Both the position numbers and the translations under genes were made by a program. From Serinus canaria (Eukaryota > Chordata > Aves > Passeriformes > Fringillidae), in NCBI RefSeq assembly GCF_022539315.1, contig NC_066314.1:62791543-62855542 (forward strand): 64,000 nt of DNA. Direction: 5' to 3'. Under the pieces are notes generated by a model. That model was not told where the DNA came from. It searched no databases and saw only the letters and a list, made by a program, of their open reading frames with translations. Numbering within the stretch: the first letter of the stretch is position 1; the number at the start of each line of letters is the position of its first letter. Shown here in pieces: positions 48,682 through 62,100 of the stretch.

Positions 48682-48895
48682 TATAGAATCATAGGATCAT
48701 TAAGGTCGGCAAAGACCTCCAAGGTCATCATGTCCAACCTTGGACTGAACACCACCTTGTCAATTAGTCCTGAGCACTGAGTGCCATGTCCAGTTGTTTC
48801 TTGAGCAATTCCTGGGATGGTGAACTTCACCACCACCTTGGGCACCTCGTTCACCCTGTGCAAGCACTGCTCAGTGCTCCTCCATCAAGGAACAG
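48682..48895 (-). mobile_element. CR1 LINE 3'-end fragment, older subfamily
   Basis: Plus-strand tatagaatcataggatcatt, aaggtcggcaaagacctcca, aggtcatcatgtccaacctt, ccatgtccagttgtttcttg, cctgggatggtgaacttcac, caccaccttgggcacctcg. This is antisense CR1 of a subfamily distinct from the copies at 10.1 and 34.3 kb. About 210 bp. Confidence 0.9.
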
Positions 48896-51110
48896 ACAAA
48901 GCTGAAATAACTTAAAGACTTTCCATCCTTTCATTTTCAATTCACAAATGCTGTTAGAGAAGAAAGACGAAAGCAGGGAACTTTGAACCAGGAGTAGGAC
49001 ACAATGAAGTTAATCATCGTTTTTGGTGCATGGCATGATTAATTCACTGGCTTGGGACAGATCCAAGAAAACTCAGTCATTTGCTCAAAGCAGCTATTTC
49101 TGAGCAGATCTGCTGAGCAGGTCTGCTGCTGGTAGGGTCGTAAGGTAGTTGTGACTACTCAGCTTAGAACAGCTCATGATGTAGTTCTGGCATACCAGAG
49201 CCCTGATGCCCTATCAGCAGATTCCAAAATGGTTTTGTTTGCCTTTCAAACTTTTTCACAGCCTGTGCTGCAATCCTGGGCTTTGCAGGTGCCCTGGTAG
49301 CAGCACGTGTGGTCACTACAGGTAATTAAAGAGCAGCTATACCCATGCTTTGAAATAAATGTTGTTAACTGGTTCCTTAGGTGCTCCCATCTTTGAATAT
49401 GACTGGAAATATGTCATTTACATTGAGATACTCTGTAAATAGATGAATAGATAAATACATGACTATGTCTCCAGTGGTTGCTGAGTCAGCACTGCTGTCC
49501 TCATACTGGGTGTGACAGACACATGGGAATCCCTGATGCAAAGAGCTCTAACAAACTTGAAGTTCCCTGCTTCAAAAGAAGACTGGACAAATGTGCTAAG
49601 GGGAAGAGCTCTGTAATCAACTGTGCAAAAGTTGTGCAAAAGTGCATCAGACTCAGAAGTTACCTTGAGACTGGGAGAGCATTTGGACAAAGTATAGTAC
49701 AATTTGATCTTGGCTTTGCTAGTTAAGCATCTGTTTATGGCCACTGTTGGAGACTACTCCCTTGCTAGATGGTTTCAGATGATCCTTAGTGCAGCCATTC
49801 CTGAGCAGCAACTGGGATTCCGTGGAAAGAGAGATGGACCTAGCATGACTTACATGTTAGATGTAGGCAATGCTTGTGCACATGGGATTTGGCTTGAGAC
49901 TGAACAGAATTCATGCAGGAATAGTCCTCAGGTTCAGAATCTGACTGGCATCAAGGAACTTCACACTAGGTTACTGGAGCCCTGTGCAAAACAGGTAAAA
50001 AATATGCTGATTAAATACTTCATGTTCTGAACTAAACTTAAGCAGATGGATACAGTTAATAAATTATTTAATTCTTGGTTTTGGCATCTGAAAGAAACAA
50101 AATGCTTAATGGAAGTGCTTTCTACTTTTGGATAAAAACTACTAAAAGGGCTGACTCTGAAATATTTGAGAAGTTTGGTTTGTATTAATGCTTAAAGGTT
50201 GAATTCTTCTCCCAAACCTTTTGGATATTCATGGGGAGTGGATTACATGTGAATGAGTTTTCCCATGTGGTTCCTAGGCCTTTTGCTTGGCAGTGCTAGG
50301 ATTACCACAGGAAGAGCTTTTTCTCATGGCATTTTGGCTTCCGGGCACAGGCGCAGCCTGGAAGTCAAGAGGCGTGGGAAATTAAAACAAGAAGGGAAAC
50401 AGTTAACCAAAATTCTGTGAAAAGGCTTTGGATTCGCTGGAAATTGTGGGAAGGTCAGTCCTTATTGTATCCAGATCCATTCTCCCATGCCTAATAAATT
50501 ACAGGATTGGGTCAACCCAGTTCAATATGTAAAGAAATGCTAAAATGTCTTATGTCTCTCAGTTTGCAAGCTGAGGACTTTTCAGCCACCCTGTAGCCTC
50601 TGGACCAGCTGAGACAAATGCTTAACAGCCTAATTAAGAGAATCTTTATTTTTTTCTCTTGGGAGTCCATATCATAATTAAGTTTGGAGTGCCTCAATGC
50701 TTTTTCCCCCTCTGGTATTTAGCAATATTGGTTAATTATATTGTGTTTTAATCTAGTTACTCTGAATTCCTTTGGGTTTTATGGATTTAACGTGTTACAT
50801 CTCTGTATAGTAGGAGAACATATTTTCATTTTAAAAAAATGCATAAAACATGACGTGCAATGGACTACACACAGAAGCTGAGACAAATCAGGCAAAAGAA
50901 GTCAGCTGCTCAGTTTTTGAACAAGAATTTTAACTCCAAGTTTATCCATTTGCTGTTGGAAGATCCAGTTTGGTCCAAAGAGTTGTTCAAAACCACATCT
51001 GTTATAGAAATCATCAACCCTGCCCCATTCTCATCATCATCTAATCAGATGCTCTTGCCTTGGGAGTGTACCCTTCAATTTTCTCCTGAGAGAATATTTG
51101 CTTTATCCTT
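48896..51110. other. Non-coding stretch, no gene seen
   Basis: Short ORFs only. An 11-bp tandem duplication (tgtgcaaaagt) sits at 49622-49643. The 108-aa ORF at 49704-50030 has no recognised domain. No repeat family was recognised. Confidence 0.5.
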
Positions 51111-51233
51111 GGTGTTGGTTTTTTTGGTTTGTTGGGTTTTTTTTGTTTTGTGGTTTATTTTGTTTGTTTGGAGTTTTTTGTTCGGGTTTTTTTTTTGGGG
51201 TTTTTTTTCCTTTTTTGTTTTTATTCTTTTTTC
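51111..51233 (-). repeat. G/T-rich tract (A/C-rich on the minus strand)
   Basis: About 120 bp nearly free of A and C on the plus strand, with runs such as ggtttttttgg, gttgggtttttttt, cgggtttttttttt and ggggtttttttt. It is the reverse-strand counterpart of the A/C tracts at 12.5 and 32.5 kb. The overlapping Phe-rich ORFs (51098-51334 and others) are low-complexity artefacts. Confidence 0.92.
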
Positions 51234-52067
51234 AAAGATTGCCACAGAGCAGCTTTTCCACCAGGGCACAGATCATTCTGTCTTCCCTTTATGATTCCAA
51301 CCTCTGCCTTTTACTGAGCATGAAAACAACCTAAATGTAGAAAGAGAGAAATAAAGGTAGCTTAACCATCAAGTTTAATGGAAGCTTGAAATAAAAAGTG
51401 TGAAAACTTCAGCTGCATAATCCAGGTCATTTGGAAAGCATGAATTTTCTGTCTGAATTAGAAGACCTTTTCAAAATGGATTTCTAAATTAAGTTGTCTC
51501 TTCATCAGTACCCCTTGACCCCATGGTATGGTTCTACCTTGTTTCAATAAAGTCAGTCACCCAAATAAGAAAGATATCTGTTTTTGTGTGGAGGGAAAGT
51601 CATTTTAGAGAGGTGAATTTTGTGTGTGCAAAGCATAGATCTGATTTATTAGATGCATATTTATTCCCACAAGTATGTAATCTGGAAGTCCAGCAAAGAA
51701 CAACTGGTTTCACCTTCAAGCATTATCACCAATTTCATTCCATAGAGGGTTATGCTTTAGTAGTATTTGGAAAAACAAGTGATAAAGACAGTATTTTCCT
51801 CTTCTTAAAAAAAAAAAAAGAGAATGTTCCATATTATGTTAGGGAGAGCTAACTCATGTGAAATACTCAAACATCCTAAAAGTTGTTAAAATACAGGAAG
51901 TCCACCTCATATATGAGTTGAAAGAGAGTGACAACTCAAGGAGCATTTCAGTAGACCAGAGTTTGGGCTGTATCCAAGGGTTTCTGCTCAGCAAAATGAG
52001 CTAAAGGGATCCTGTTCAGCCCTGTCCTTCCCCATAGGAGAGACAGCATCTTCCTCTTACACTCCCA

Positions 52068-52093
52068 AGCTGTTAAAATCAGCTGTTAAAATC
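52068..52093. repeat. 13-bp tandem duplication
   Basis: agctgttaaaatc occurs twice in direct succession (52068-52080 and 52081-52093) with no mismatch. Confidence 0.95.
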
Positions 52094-54524
52094 CTGGCTG
52101 CAGGATTCATTGGCCCAGAAGAAAGGGAAGTGGTGGTGCAGTTATGCAATGACAGTTTTCCTTGGAAAATTTTTGGTCCTTTTGATTAAAGAACTCAGTA
52201 TTCATCTGTCTCCTGCATTTATTGCAACAACTGTCTTTTAAGAAAGACTTCAGGGTGATGGGATATTGCTCACAGGATGCAGGTGAGATAAGTGGGTCTT
52301 TGTTGGGGAAAAGGTGTGGGAGAGGGACACTTTCTAAATGCTCTGTTTTGGTCTCAAATCCCATGGCAGATGGAATTATTGGTGTGCAGAAACAAGATTT
52401 TGATCTTTAATCTTTGACATGGAATTGATAGTTTGGGAGATACATCCTTTTCAGCTGATTTGCTATAAATCAAATATTCCTATATGGAAATAGCATTTGT
52501 TTAGAAACTCTCTGCTTTTCCTCAGCACACATAAGGGCTCTGGTTTCAGAGCATCTGTCTTAATATGTTTATCTTCAGAGACATCCAGAAAGTTTTACCA
52601 CAGAAAAGTGATGTGCAGAGATTAAATGACTCTCCCAAAGTCATATAAGAAGTCTGGGGCAGAGCAAGGAAATGAATCCACATCTCCTGAATCCTTGGCT
52701 TCTATCTTAGCCACTTCTTTTTTCCCATGCAAAACAAATTTTTTGTTAGAATTTAAATTTCTGGGTGTACCTCAAGTCTCATTGGGAGTCCGGCTCCATA
52801 CATTTAATAGGGTCGCTGTAAATTTTATCCAAAGCTCTTCTGACTCAGAAAGTGGAAAAATAAAGTAGGTCTTTTATGTAACTGTGTCAGAGGCAACTTA
52901 GACAGCAGCCAAGCCTTTCAAGGAAAGTGGATTTCCCTTGTGTGTTCTGGCTTATAAATCCTGTCTCTTTTATTTTAGGAATATAATTGTTGCACCTTCC
53001 AAAACAACACAGAAGGAGCCAACTGCAACAGTCAGTGCCTTGTGTGCCTGTAATGGTCTTGGCCAATGGAAGGAAAGAGATATAAAATTAGTGAAAAGGA
53101 AAGAGAAAAACCAAAACAAGTGGGTTTAATCACTACAAATAACTCACTTTTGGCAAGACATCATCTGTTGGGTGAACGTAGGTGAGTCATTTTGTCTCTT
53201 GTGATCACTCTAATCAAAGGGGAGGACTGGACCCTTCCTGATGCTGATTCAGTCCTCCTGAGACAGGTTTCTAAAACAAGTGAGATGAATCATTTTCTAG
53301 CAGCTCCTGTCTCCCTTCACTGACTGTAGAGCACCTTGCAGTGCTTGTGTCCATGACTTGGACACAAGAGAAAAGCCAGACATTGTTTCTGTCATGTAGG
53401 TGCCATTGCAAAGCTTGTCCTAAGTTGTAGGTGAAGCAATTAAGGCATCTTTGTATTTTTCACTCTGATTTGCTCCAGTCACAAGTTCATCTCTAGGCAT
53501 TGCCTAAGAGGAAAAAAAAAAAAAAAACAAAGCAAAACACAGTGAATGAAAAATGTCCAAAATCTTTAAATTATGCAGAAGACATTTTCTTACACATAAA
53601 TATCACTTCCAGACTCATGTGCACTTAAAATTCCTTGTGAAAGCAAAATCTGTTTAATCTCTTAGCTGTATTTCTTCTTCAGTCTGTTAATGAAGGAAAG
53701 CGACAAACATGAAGTAAAATCAGAATCTACCCTGAAAAGACCCTGTGTAAAAGAATCTTTTAGTACTCTAGGAAATTCTGTTTGTCACTTGTCAATACAG
53801 AGAAAGAACATCAAAACTCATGAACAGATGAACTGTTCCCTCCTTTTAAAAGGACATCAGTGACCAACTGCTTCTTCTGCCCAAGGTAAATAAGTTCTTT
53901 TAAGGGAATAAAAAGAAGTAGCTTCCTCTAATTTCCTTTCACTTTCCAGGCTAGCTGTCACCAAACATTATCTTTCTTAAGGTATCCATGTAGGGAATTT
54001 TTCACTTTAGAATCTTTCTTCAAGCATTTGAATTGAGGAGAAATATGTTACCATTTATACTGCCCAACGTCTAGCACAACAGCACTTTGATATTTCTGAG
54101 TGCTACACATTTATTACATATTATTATAAATATTAAATAATATACTGGAATGGATTTAACAAATATAAATGTTACTATTAATAAATATGATAATAATTAA
54201 TATTTTAATAAAATACAGACATAAAGTAAATGAAAAATCCAACCTAAATGATAACAGAAGCCACAATGTAAAAACCCCTTGCAACACCAGAACCCAGTAT
54301 TGGTCCTGTGATGTTAGGAGTCTCATTCCTGCTTTGGAAGTCTGTAGATTTCTGCAAGGATTTAGTATCAAATGAACCTTTGAGAAAACTTCTGCAGAAA
54401 TGCACTTAGGACAAATGTGATTCTTTCCCTTTAAATTCTAGGAACAAAATGGGAAAAAAAGTGATACTTTTTCTGTAATGATTGTGCAACTGCAGAACAA
54501 TCACACAGTTCTCTGCTAACAGTG

Positions 54525-54560
54525 GTTTAATAACCCTGTTTTGTTTAATAACCCTGTTTT
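54525..54560. repeat. 18-bp tandem duplication
   Basis: gtttaataaccctgtttt occurs twice head to tail (54525-54542 and 54543-54560) with no mismatch, 20 bp before a T22 run. Confidence 0.95.
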
Positions 54561-54580
54561 TCTAGGGAGCTCTTTCTGCC

Positions 54581-54602
54581 TTTTTTTTTTTTTTTTTTTT
54601 TT
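54581..54602 (-). repeat. Poly-T run (22)
   Basis: Twenty-two T residues (poly-A on the minus strand). No AATAAA is evident on the minus strand immediately before it, and no retrocopy was recognised. Confidence 0.9.
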
Positions 54603-57600
54603 GCATTGTTTATGTTTTTGTGCTTCCTTTCCTAGCTGTTCTGCTGGTGCAGGTTCTTGCACCTGAGCAGCACTGGGAACCACGCACGCTGCCTCTGATG
54701 AACTCACCAGTCAAGCTGTTGACTCCAAAGCATCCTCAGGATTCCCTTCTGGCAGCACAAGACCTGAGCTCACGTTGTTGGGCAAAGACAAAACAAGAGC
54801 CCAGCTGAAAATAGTAGATGATGCCATACAGATTGTCTGTGTTTTATTTTTAACTGGGCCAACCTTGTGCCAGTGGAAGTGATGACTGAGATGTCCATTT
54901 AAAGTCATAAAGTGATCTGGGCTTGCTGGTGAGGACCATCTCCTGCCAGGCTGTGCCAGGGTAACCCAGCCCAGAGCTACTTCCAAGCCTGACCTCCCAT
55001 TCTTTCTCTTAATATCTCTCTGTATCTTTGGTAATATCTGCTCTTACCTTTGCAGGGTGCCTCAGCCCCAGCTCATCCCTTCTGCCTGCTCTTCCTGTCC
55101 TGGCTGTCTCCCAAATCCCCTCTTCTCCCTCCTGCTAATTCTTCATAGCACTCTGACACAACGACAGGAAGGCACTCCCTATCCCACTTGGGAATAAATA
55201 ATTCCCAGTGATTTTGTCTGCAGCACTGTGGGTCGCCTGGAGATGAAACTGAAACATTCTAATCCTCAATGGGAAATTATCAAGCCTGGAGAAGACAAAG
55301 CAGATGTGTACAGAGCTTACAGTGCACCTGGCTTCTCTTCATTAGGAAGGCAACTGGCTTATGCTCTTTTTCAATGAAAATAAAGTAGGTGTCCATTCTT
55401 CAGATAACCAATATTAAACTGTGGTGATTGAAGGAAACCATAGTTTTTACTTGCAGGAATAGATAATTTGCACTAAAGAATATTGAGATAATTGTTCAAG
55501 GATGTCTCAGAAGCCTAATTAACGTTGTTTTTAAGAGAAAGTGGGACACCAAGAAACTCCAGAGGTTTGATAAGAAACTTTTAACAATTTAAAATTCAGT
55601 TGGGACAGGACAAGATGAGCCTGACACTGATCTTACTGAAGTCACAGAGAGGCTGCTATGTAACACTATCCAAAAGGCATGAAGAAATTGTAATATTAAG
55701 ATGAAAATTATGCTGCCATAAAAAGCTTGTGAGTGTTTTCTGATTATTTCCTTTCTTTTCAAGACTACAGTGTGGATGGTTAGAGATAATTGTGCAGACA
55801 TAATTCTTTTAGTACTCCCCAGAAAACATAATCCTGTGTAACCTGGTTTTATATCTGAAAAATCAATAAACAATGCTAGCAAAAGTGAACATCAATGTAG
55901 CTCGTGGAAACATAGAAAAAGTTTACAGGTTACAGCAGTTTTTGTGAAAAATAGGATCATCATCCACTGCTGCTAATACTGGTATCCCATGGGCTCCCTT
56001 TCCTGGCTGTTTTTATCAGAGTTCTCAAAGGCCACAGGCAAAATAAAAAATAAGTGCATTAACAGGTGTTGGAACTGTGAGAGATGCCATATTAACCTGG
56101 GTACAAATTAACAGAGATCACAGAGTGAGTTTACTAAAACAGGTGCATTCTAAACCCTGTGAACAAAGAGAGGTGATCCTGCCTTTAAATTACCCAAATC
56201 AATGCTGCAGATCAGTAGCTCCGGAAAACATGAGGATTCTAAAAAATGGTTATTTGTGAGTTCTGGTGATGTGTTGAGACTGTCTTTGCTGATATAAATT
56301 TTGGTCACAAAAGGAGCAGAGAACAGAGTACAAAAATAAATGGAATATTTCTCTTCCATTTGGCATCAGGGAGAGCTTTTTGGGAGTCATCTATCCAGCT
56401 GGATGTCTACCCTGGCAAAAGAACATAAAAAAACTGGGAGGTGTTTAGAAGAAAGAGGTGTGACAATGACCTGAGATTACAAATACTGCTTTAGAAATAC
56501 CACAGCCTGAAAGCAATTTCATGTAATAGATAGCTTTCTAATCCAGGACAGGACATAAACAAGATTCAGTGACTGGAAGCTGCAGCTAGACATAATCCAG
56601 ACAAGAAGTTTGCCTTTTTAACAAGGTGACAACTCAGCCATTGGGATTATGGTGCTTGTCTCTCAGCTGAGAGCCTGAAATACAGCCCAGGCCTGGACAC
56701 TTGGCCTCAGTCAGCCTGAGCTCTGGGCTCGAAGCAGAAATTTCTGGGAGAGATGCTGTGCCCTGTACCATGTAATAGTCCGTATGATCCATCATTTTCT
56801 TGTGCAGCACTGGAGAACTCTGAGAAATGCTGTGTACTTGCTGTGGAAAACAGGGCCTGAATTCTTGTGTCTCCAGGAGATATGTGGCCATGCACTGAAG
56901 TGCACTCTGCAGACCCAGAGAAGGGCAAGAGTTTTAGGAGGAATGTGCCCCTCTGGATTGTTTAAACTCCTGCATCTGTGGCAGACCTGAATGAGGTTTT
57001 AATATACATTAAAATGATTCCGTAGGCAGTTATATACTGTGAAGCCAAAACATTTCCTTTCCTCCCCCTTTCCCTCCTCCTAAGCCCTAAGGCTTTTGAT
57101 TTACAGTAGAAAAATGGAGCCAGTAAATCTATACTGTTCTATAAACAGGGCAGCACAATGTGTGTTAAAATTCTGGGCAATTTCTTGTAATTGTATGTAC
57201 TTAAGTAAAATTTACATGACCATTATGGGCTGCTCTTGGGCAATGGCTCTTTGTCAGCCTATAGTGATTAGCACATTGGTGCTGCCAGGACAAAATTCTG
57301 TCAGCACCACAAGAAGCAATTTCATCAGGTTTCTTTTTACACAGGCTTGCAGCTCGCACTGGCCCTGCAACCTACTAGAATTTTTTTTTTTCTCTTTTCC
57401 CTAGCCATGCAGTCTGACTCTTCAGATGGAAATTAAAACAATTTCAAGAATGAGGAGTTCTATCCCGTTCCTAAAAATAGCCCTGATCTTCAGCAGGGGG
57501 TGTGATTCCTCAGCCATGTGCAACAAAGATGACCTCTTTGTCAGGTCTAGCCTGCAGCAGGAAGTGTCTGCTCCTGGTCTACTTTTACATGGGTTCAAAA

Positions 57601-57976
57601 ATAAACAGGCAGTTCCTCTGGCTGGCCTCCCTCTCTGAAGGCAGGCAAGGAACATTCTGTACAAGCAAGCACTCATAATCACTCGAGGGGCCAAGCCTAA
57701 TGAAGCTAATTGATGCATCAAGGACGTGTGTTAATCATTTAACTAACCTGTTCATGGCTGGCACAGCCACATATTGATCAGGGCACAGTAAACAAGGTGC
57801 TGTACATTTGGGATACCCTACGGACGTGAGGTGAAAGAAAATGCATTTATTTTTTTGCAAAATGGAGTCTTTGTGCTCAGATCTGAAACTTATGTAACAT
57901 GCCAGGGACACCAGAATATATCACTTTTCTAAAAACAGTTGAGTAAACCAGAAATGTGTGTGATATTTTACAGGGG

Positions 57977-58000
57977 AAAAAAAAAAAAAAAAAAAAAAAA
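57977..58000 (+). repeat. Poly-A run (24)
   Basis: Twenty-four A residues between caggggg-like sequence and ggcatatttt. No retrocopy body was recognised upstream. Confidence 0.9.
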
Positions 58001-58436
58001 GGCATATTTTAAAAAGGGTCACTTGAGTTCTATATGAATTACATCTTTTAGAAAAAACATAACAGGGAAGGGAAAGTTTTAAAGTCAAAGTAACATGAAA
58101 GTCATTGCAATGTGAACATGGTGGAAAATTATCCCCTCTTTCAACAACCTTTAGTATCCAGGAATTAGAAAACTACATTACAGCAGCAGGCTCAATGGAA
58201 GAACAAAATTTGAAGTGAAGAATGGGTGTCCACTGCCCCATTCTGGCAATGCAAAAACAAAAAAGCAGCTGGAATTAGAGAAAAATGTCCAGTAAAACAT
58301 GAGAGAGATGCTCAGTACTGTTAGAACAGGAATCTGGGTGGGTCACTTTGACAATTAGCTCCATTAAAATGAATGGTGGCACCCATAAAAATTTATTGAT
58401 ATGTTAAAATGTGACCAAAGTTCATCTCCACACAGA

Positions 58437-59100
58437 CAGAGGTGCACAAGGAGGAAAAGGCAAGAAGGGGAGCCCAGGCAAAACCCTGACATGGACACTG
58501 CCTAAGGAGACATCAACCCCTCAGTACCTCAGGGAGGAGCAGAGCGGGAGAACCCCACAACCTCCTGAGAGGAATGAAGCCTCAGGCTGACCCCAGCACC
58601 CTCCAGGGACACCAAGTGAGATAAAATCACCCAGAGCATCTCTCCAGGACACCTCACAAACAGAGGGGTCACAGCCTGGGGGAATGGCACTTTACAGGAT
58701 GCAGGGGAAGGGCATCTTGAGTCTGTACCAAACCTAGGGGGTGCTTTGGGAAGGAAACAACAGCTGGGAAAAGGAGAGATCGAGGTGGTTTGGGAAGGAG
58801 GAAGTGTGGGAATTAGGGAGGAAGCGGACAAAAGGGGCTGATGTAAATGGTTTCTTGCCCATATTCTTTTCCAGCTGTGCCCTCTGCCTGTCCATCCCAG
58901 TCTGTCCTGCCTTCCCAATACACACATTGCTCCTGAGGGCTTCCCTGTGTTTGGAGATCTGAGTGGCAACCACTGAGAGGACACCACCGGCCCAGGTCAG
59001 AGGCACTGCTCGGTGCTTCACATGATGAGGAGCAAAATCTGCTTTCCCTGTGAGGAAAGTAGATTTTCTTCCAACATCTTTCTTCCAGCAGTGTTAAAAT
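58437..59100. other. GC-richer block, candidate unclassified old repeat
   Basis: This block is clearly GC-richer than its surroundings. It carries scattered CpG relics (gagcgggag, agatcgaggt, gaagcggaca, caccggccc, gctcggtg) and purine-rich stretches such as gggaaggaggaagtgtggg. The pattern suggests a decayed retroelement or LTR, but I could not place ends or name a family. The 152-aa and 95-aa minus ORFs here have no recognised domain. A rapidly evolving exon cannot be excluded from sequence alone. Confidence 0.3.
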
Positions 59101-62100
59101 TTAATTCAAATAATTGCAGAATTTAGTTTTCTGGAGCAATGATTGAATAAAGAACTTGAACATGAACTTCAGCAGAAGAGACATAGACGAGTACCCAGAA
59201 GAGTGAGTGTGGCTGTAGGTACATTATTCAATTATTTTCTGGGTCTCTCTAAGTACATTTTTTCTTTTTTAAAATCCCCAAAAACCCAAACAACCCAGTG
59301 ATTCTGGGTCACTTGGCCCATCAGATGGAAAGCAGTTAGCAATAAATATTGGTGTCATCATATAGACATTTGAACAGAGAGTGGGAGAGTGAGTCCCTCC
59401 TCTGCTGCAGTCTTCAGGTGTGAGCTTAGCTCTGCTGTTTAAATTCTTCACACTGTGGTTCTCTCATTTGCAAAAGTGAGATGTAACTGCCCTTCCTTCA
59501 CTTACAGTCATTTTATTTGAGGCTAAAAGATGGTATGGGGTGAGGTGCTGAAAGCTGTGCCTCTGCAAAAGACACAAGTGGGTAGGTAAAAGGACATTGT
59601 GCACAAAAAGCCAAAATCTTTACTGGTGAACTTTGTAGAGGGAGGTGCTTGGACAAGCTGGACAGCAGAAAAATAGGTTCTTGATTGTTGATTGTTATTT
59701 TATAAAGTTTTTAATTGGTTTTTCTCCACTTAAGCATTCTATTTATCTCCATGTTTCCCGTTTTCTCTTTCCCATTTTTTTTTTCTGGCACTGAAGCCAC
59801 CATTAGGCATTTGAGCCAGAGAATCACAGATCTAAACTGTTTCAAAGGCTGGAAGATGAGGGATGAAAACAGAGTTTTGGCTCCTAAAATGTAAGGTCAG
59901 CTGGGGATTCAAATTCCACTGAGTTTCGGATTGTGTGATTGTGAGATTCCAGTTCAAGCCCATCTCTCCAGTCATAAGGTGGAATTCATGACATTAAAAT
60001 TCTTTCCACAGCACGAAAGGGATGTCATCATAAACACTACATTATGACTTCCCTACAGGTTGCTGCAGAAGAGGAAACTAACCCAGGAACAGCAGAGACA
60101 TTTAAAAAACATCATGACCTTTGAGTAACAGAAAACATGGGAAAATCTAAGTCTTAAAGAAACTAATTTGATTCTGGTTTGGCACTCTTTACAAATCCCT
60201 GCATAAAGAGAAGTTTGGGTCAGGGATTTCTACTCTGCTGCCTCTTTAAACTTCAGGCACAGTTTTGCATATAAATGTTCTAAATCTGAGGTTTTCATTT
60301 ACCCTAAACCAGGCCTTGATGCTTCTAAAGCATAGCAATTAATTAGGAGAGTGTCATTGTGAGAAAGGCAACCACAGCAACACTCAAGCTCTGAACGTGG
60401 ACATGGAAAAAATAACAAAGCAGAAACGAAAACAAAGAGAAGAAACAGAGTCTGTGTTGGAGCCTTTCTAAAAATCATATGCAAGAATCCAGATGGAGAG
60501 AGTGCTGGCTGCTGTTCATGTCTAACATGATCAGCAGATAGATGAGTGGCTTGGAGACGTGAGAAGTGGGCTAGAGAAAGTGCCAGACTGCTAGCTGGGA
60601 TTTCAAGGAGTGTTTGTGGTAAGCCACAGCTCAGATCTTTTTTTTTTTTTGCCACGGACTGAGTGCTGTCTTAGAGACCATGAATGGAAACTTAAGGACC
60701 AAATATTTTGGGGCTGGTCATGATTTCAAGATAGCAATCCCATTTTCCAACCTGTAAGCCATTTCCCTGTTAAATCTTGCGAGCACCGCTGAATCAAAAA
60801 AACAAGTTAGTCTCACTTCACCAAAATGCTTGTAGCACACAGACCACAGTATTAACAAAGAAAAGGTTTGCATAGGTATTCTCCTCCTCCCAAGTTTTAA
60901 ACTCTTCTTGTAATTATCTTCCAATTCTCCTCAGCCTTAGCTGCCCCAGGGTTTGGGCTGGGGAAAGCCTTCTTCTCTTTGCATCTCCCTGCCCTGCTGC
61001 TATTGGCAATGCCCTCAGCCTCCCAGCCTCTTCTCCCAGTGGACACTTGATGTTTTAGTGGTCACTTTCAGTCTGTGAGATTCTGTCCAGGCTTGCCCAA
61101 GTGGTTTAGACTCCTTTCTTTCCCCTTTCACCACTGCTGTTACGTAAGGAGGCAGTGAAAGACAAACCTGGTAAAATTCCTGCTGTGAGTATGTGTGGTC
61201 AGGCTTCTGTGGACAAAAGTGGTGGTTTCCTATTCCTAGACTTGCTAGAGTGCAGAATTAAAAGGATGAAAGCCAAAAAAGACATGTGGTGTTTATGCCA
61301 TCCAAAGAATCTCAACCCTTTGGTTGGTGTCAGGTCCATTGACTCAGCCACAGAATTTTATTATTTGCTCAAAGAGAGAGCAAACTGCAACTGCAGTTTG
61401 ACAGGTGACAACGTTATCTTCCTTGCTTTCTGTGTTCTCTGGAATATCCAGTGCTGCTTGCTTAGACCATCCCAGGTTCTCAGCACAAGAGCAAGATCTG
61501 GAAAGGATTACTTGACATTCTGATTTACAGCAGAGCCTGAACTAACCCAGAAAATGAGGAACCAACTGGCCTAAAGCTTATGCTTTTCAATCTGCTAAAA
61601 ATTCTCTACCAAATGGGAAACACTGGGAAAGGCAAGGTTCCCAGATGTTGGAAGGATGTTCCAAAACCCCAGGGAAAAATAGTCATTAAGGCCTCAGCAT
61701 TTACTGCAGATGTCAGGTTGTTTTATAGGCTTGATTCAAAGCCCATTAAAGTCAACAAGCATCTTTATCTTGACAAGTTTTGGGTGAGGCCCATGCATGT
61801 GAAGGGGTCTAAAGCAACAGCTGGCCTGAGCAGGACTGATAAAAACCCTTTAGAAAGTGTCATGGAAAGGAATTTCCAAGCAGAACACCCATGGAGTATT
61901 TCTGTCTCTACACTCATGCCATGGGTTACACTGCTCCAGAAAAGGGCCCAGCACTCTGTGTCTCAGTGCTCCAGCACCATCCATGAGCTGGATAGGGAGA
62001 AAAGCCCTTTTCCGGTTGGATTTCCCCTTTAGCACAGCTTTATGGGCTTGTATAATAGGAAACAGCCCTTTCTATTTCTGTTCAAGCTCCAGAGGCTTGG

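Larger units (their letters stand above)
51234..58436. other. Long non-coding stretch with simple repeats
   Basis: About 7 kb without a recognised gene or interspersed repeat. Simple features: A13 near 51807, A17 near 53512, an AT-rich island at 54113-54222, T22 at 54581-54602, A24 at 57977-58000 and small tandem duplications at 52068 and 54525. ORFs are 109 aa or less with no recognised domain. Confidence 0.5.

Noticed and set aside
51098..51334. Phe/Leu-rich ORFs resembling membrane segments
   Set aside because: They translate the G/T-rich tract in three frames at once, so they are low-complexity artefacts.
57977..58000. A24 run as a retrocopy tail
   Set aside because: There is no polyadenylation signal or recognisable transcript sequence upstream, so it is treated as a simple homopolymer.
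61155..62032. Two consecutive plus-strand ORFs (122 and 150 aa) as a possible gene
   Set aside because: They are in different frames with stops between, and no domain, splice site pair or homologue was recognised. Chance ORFs are more likely.
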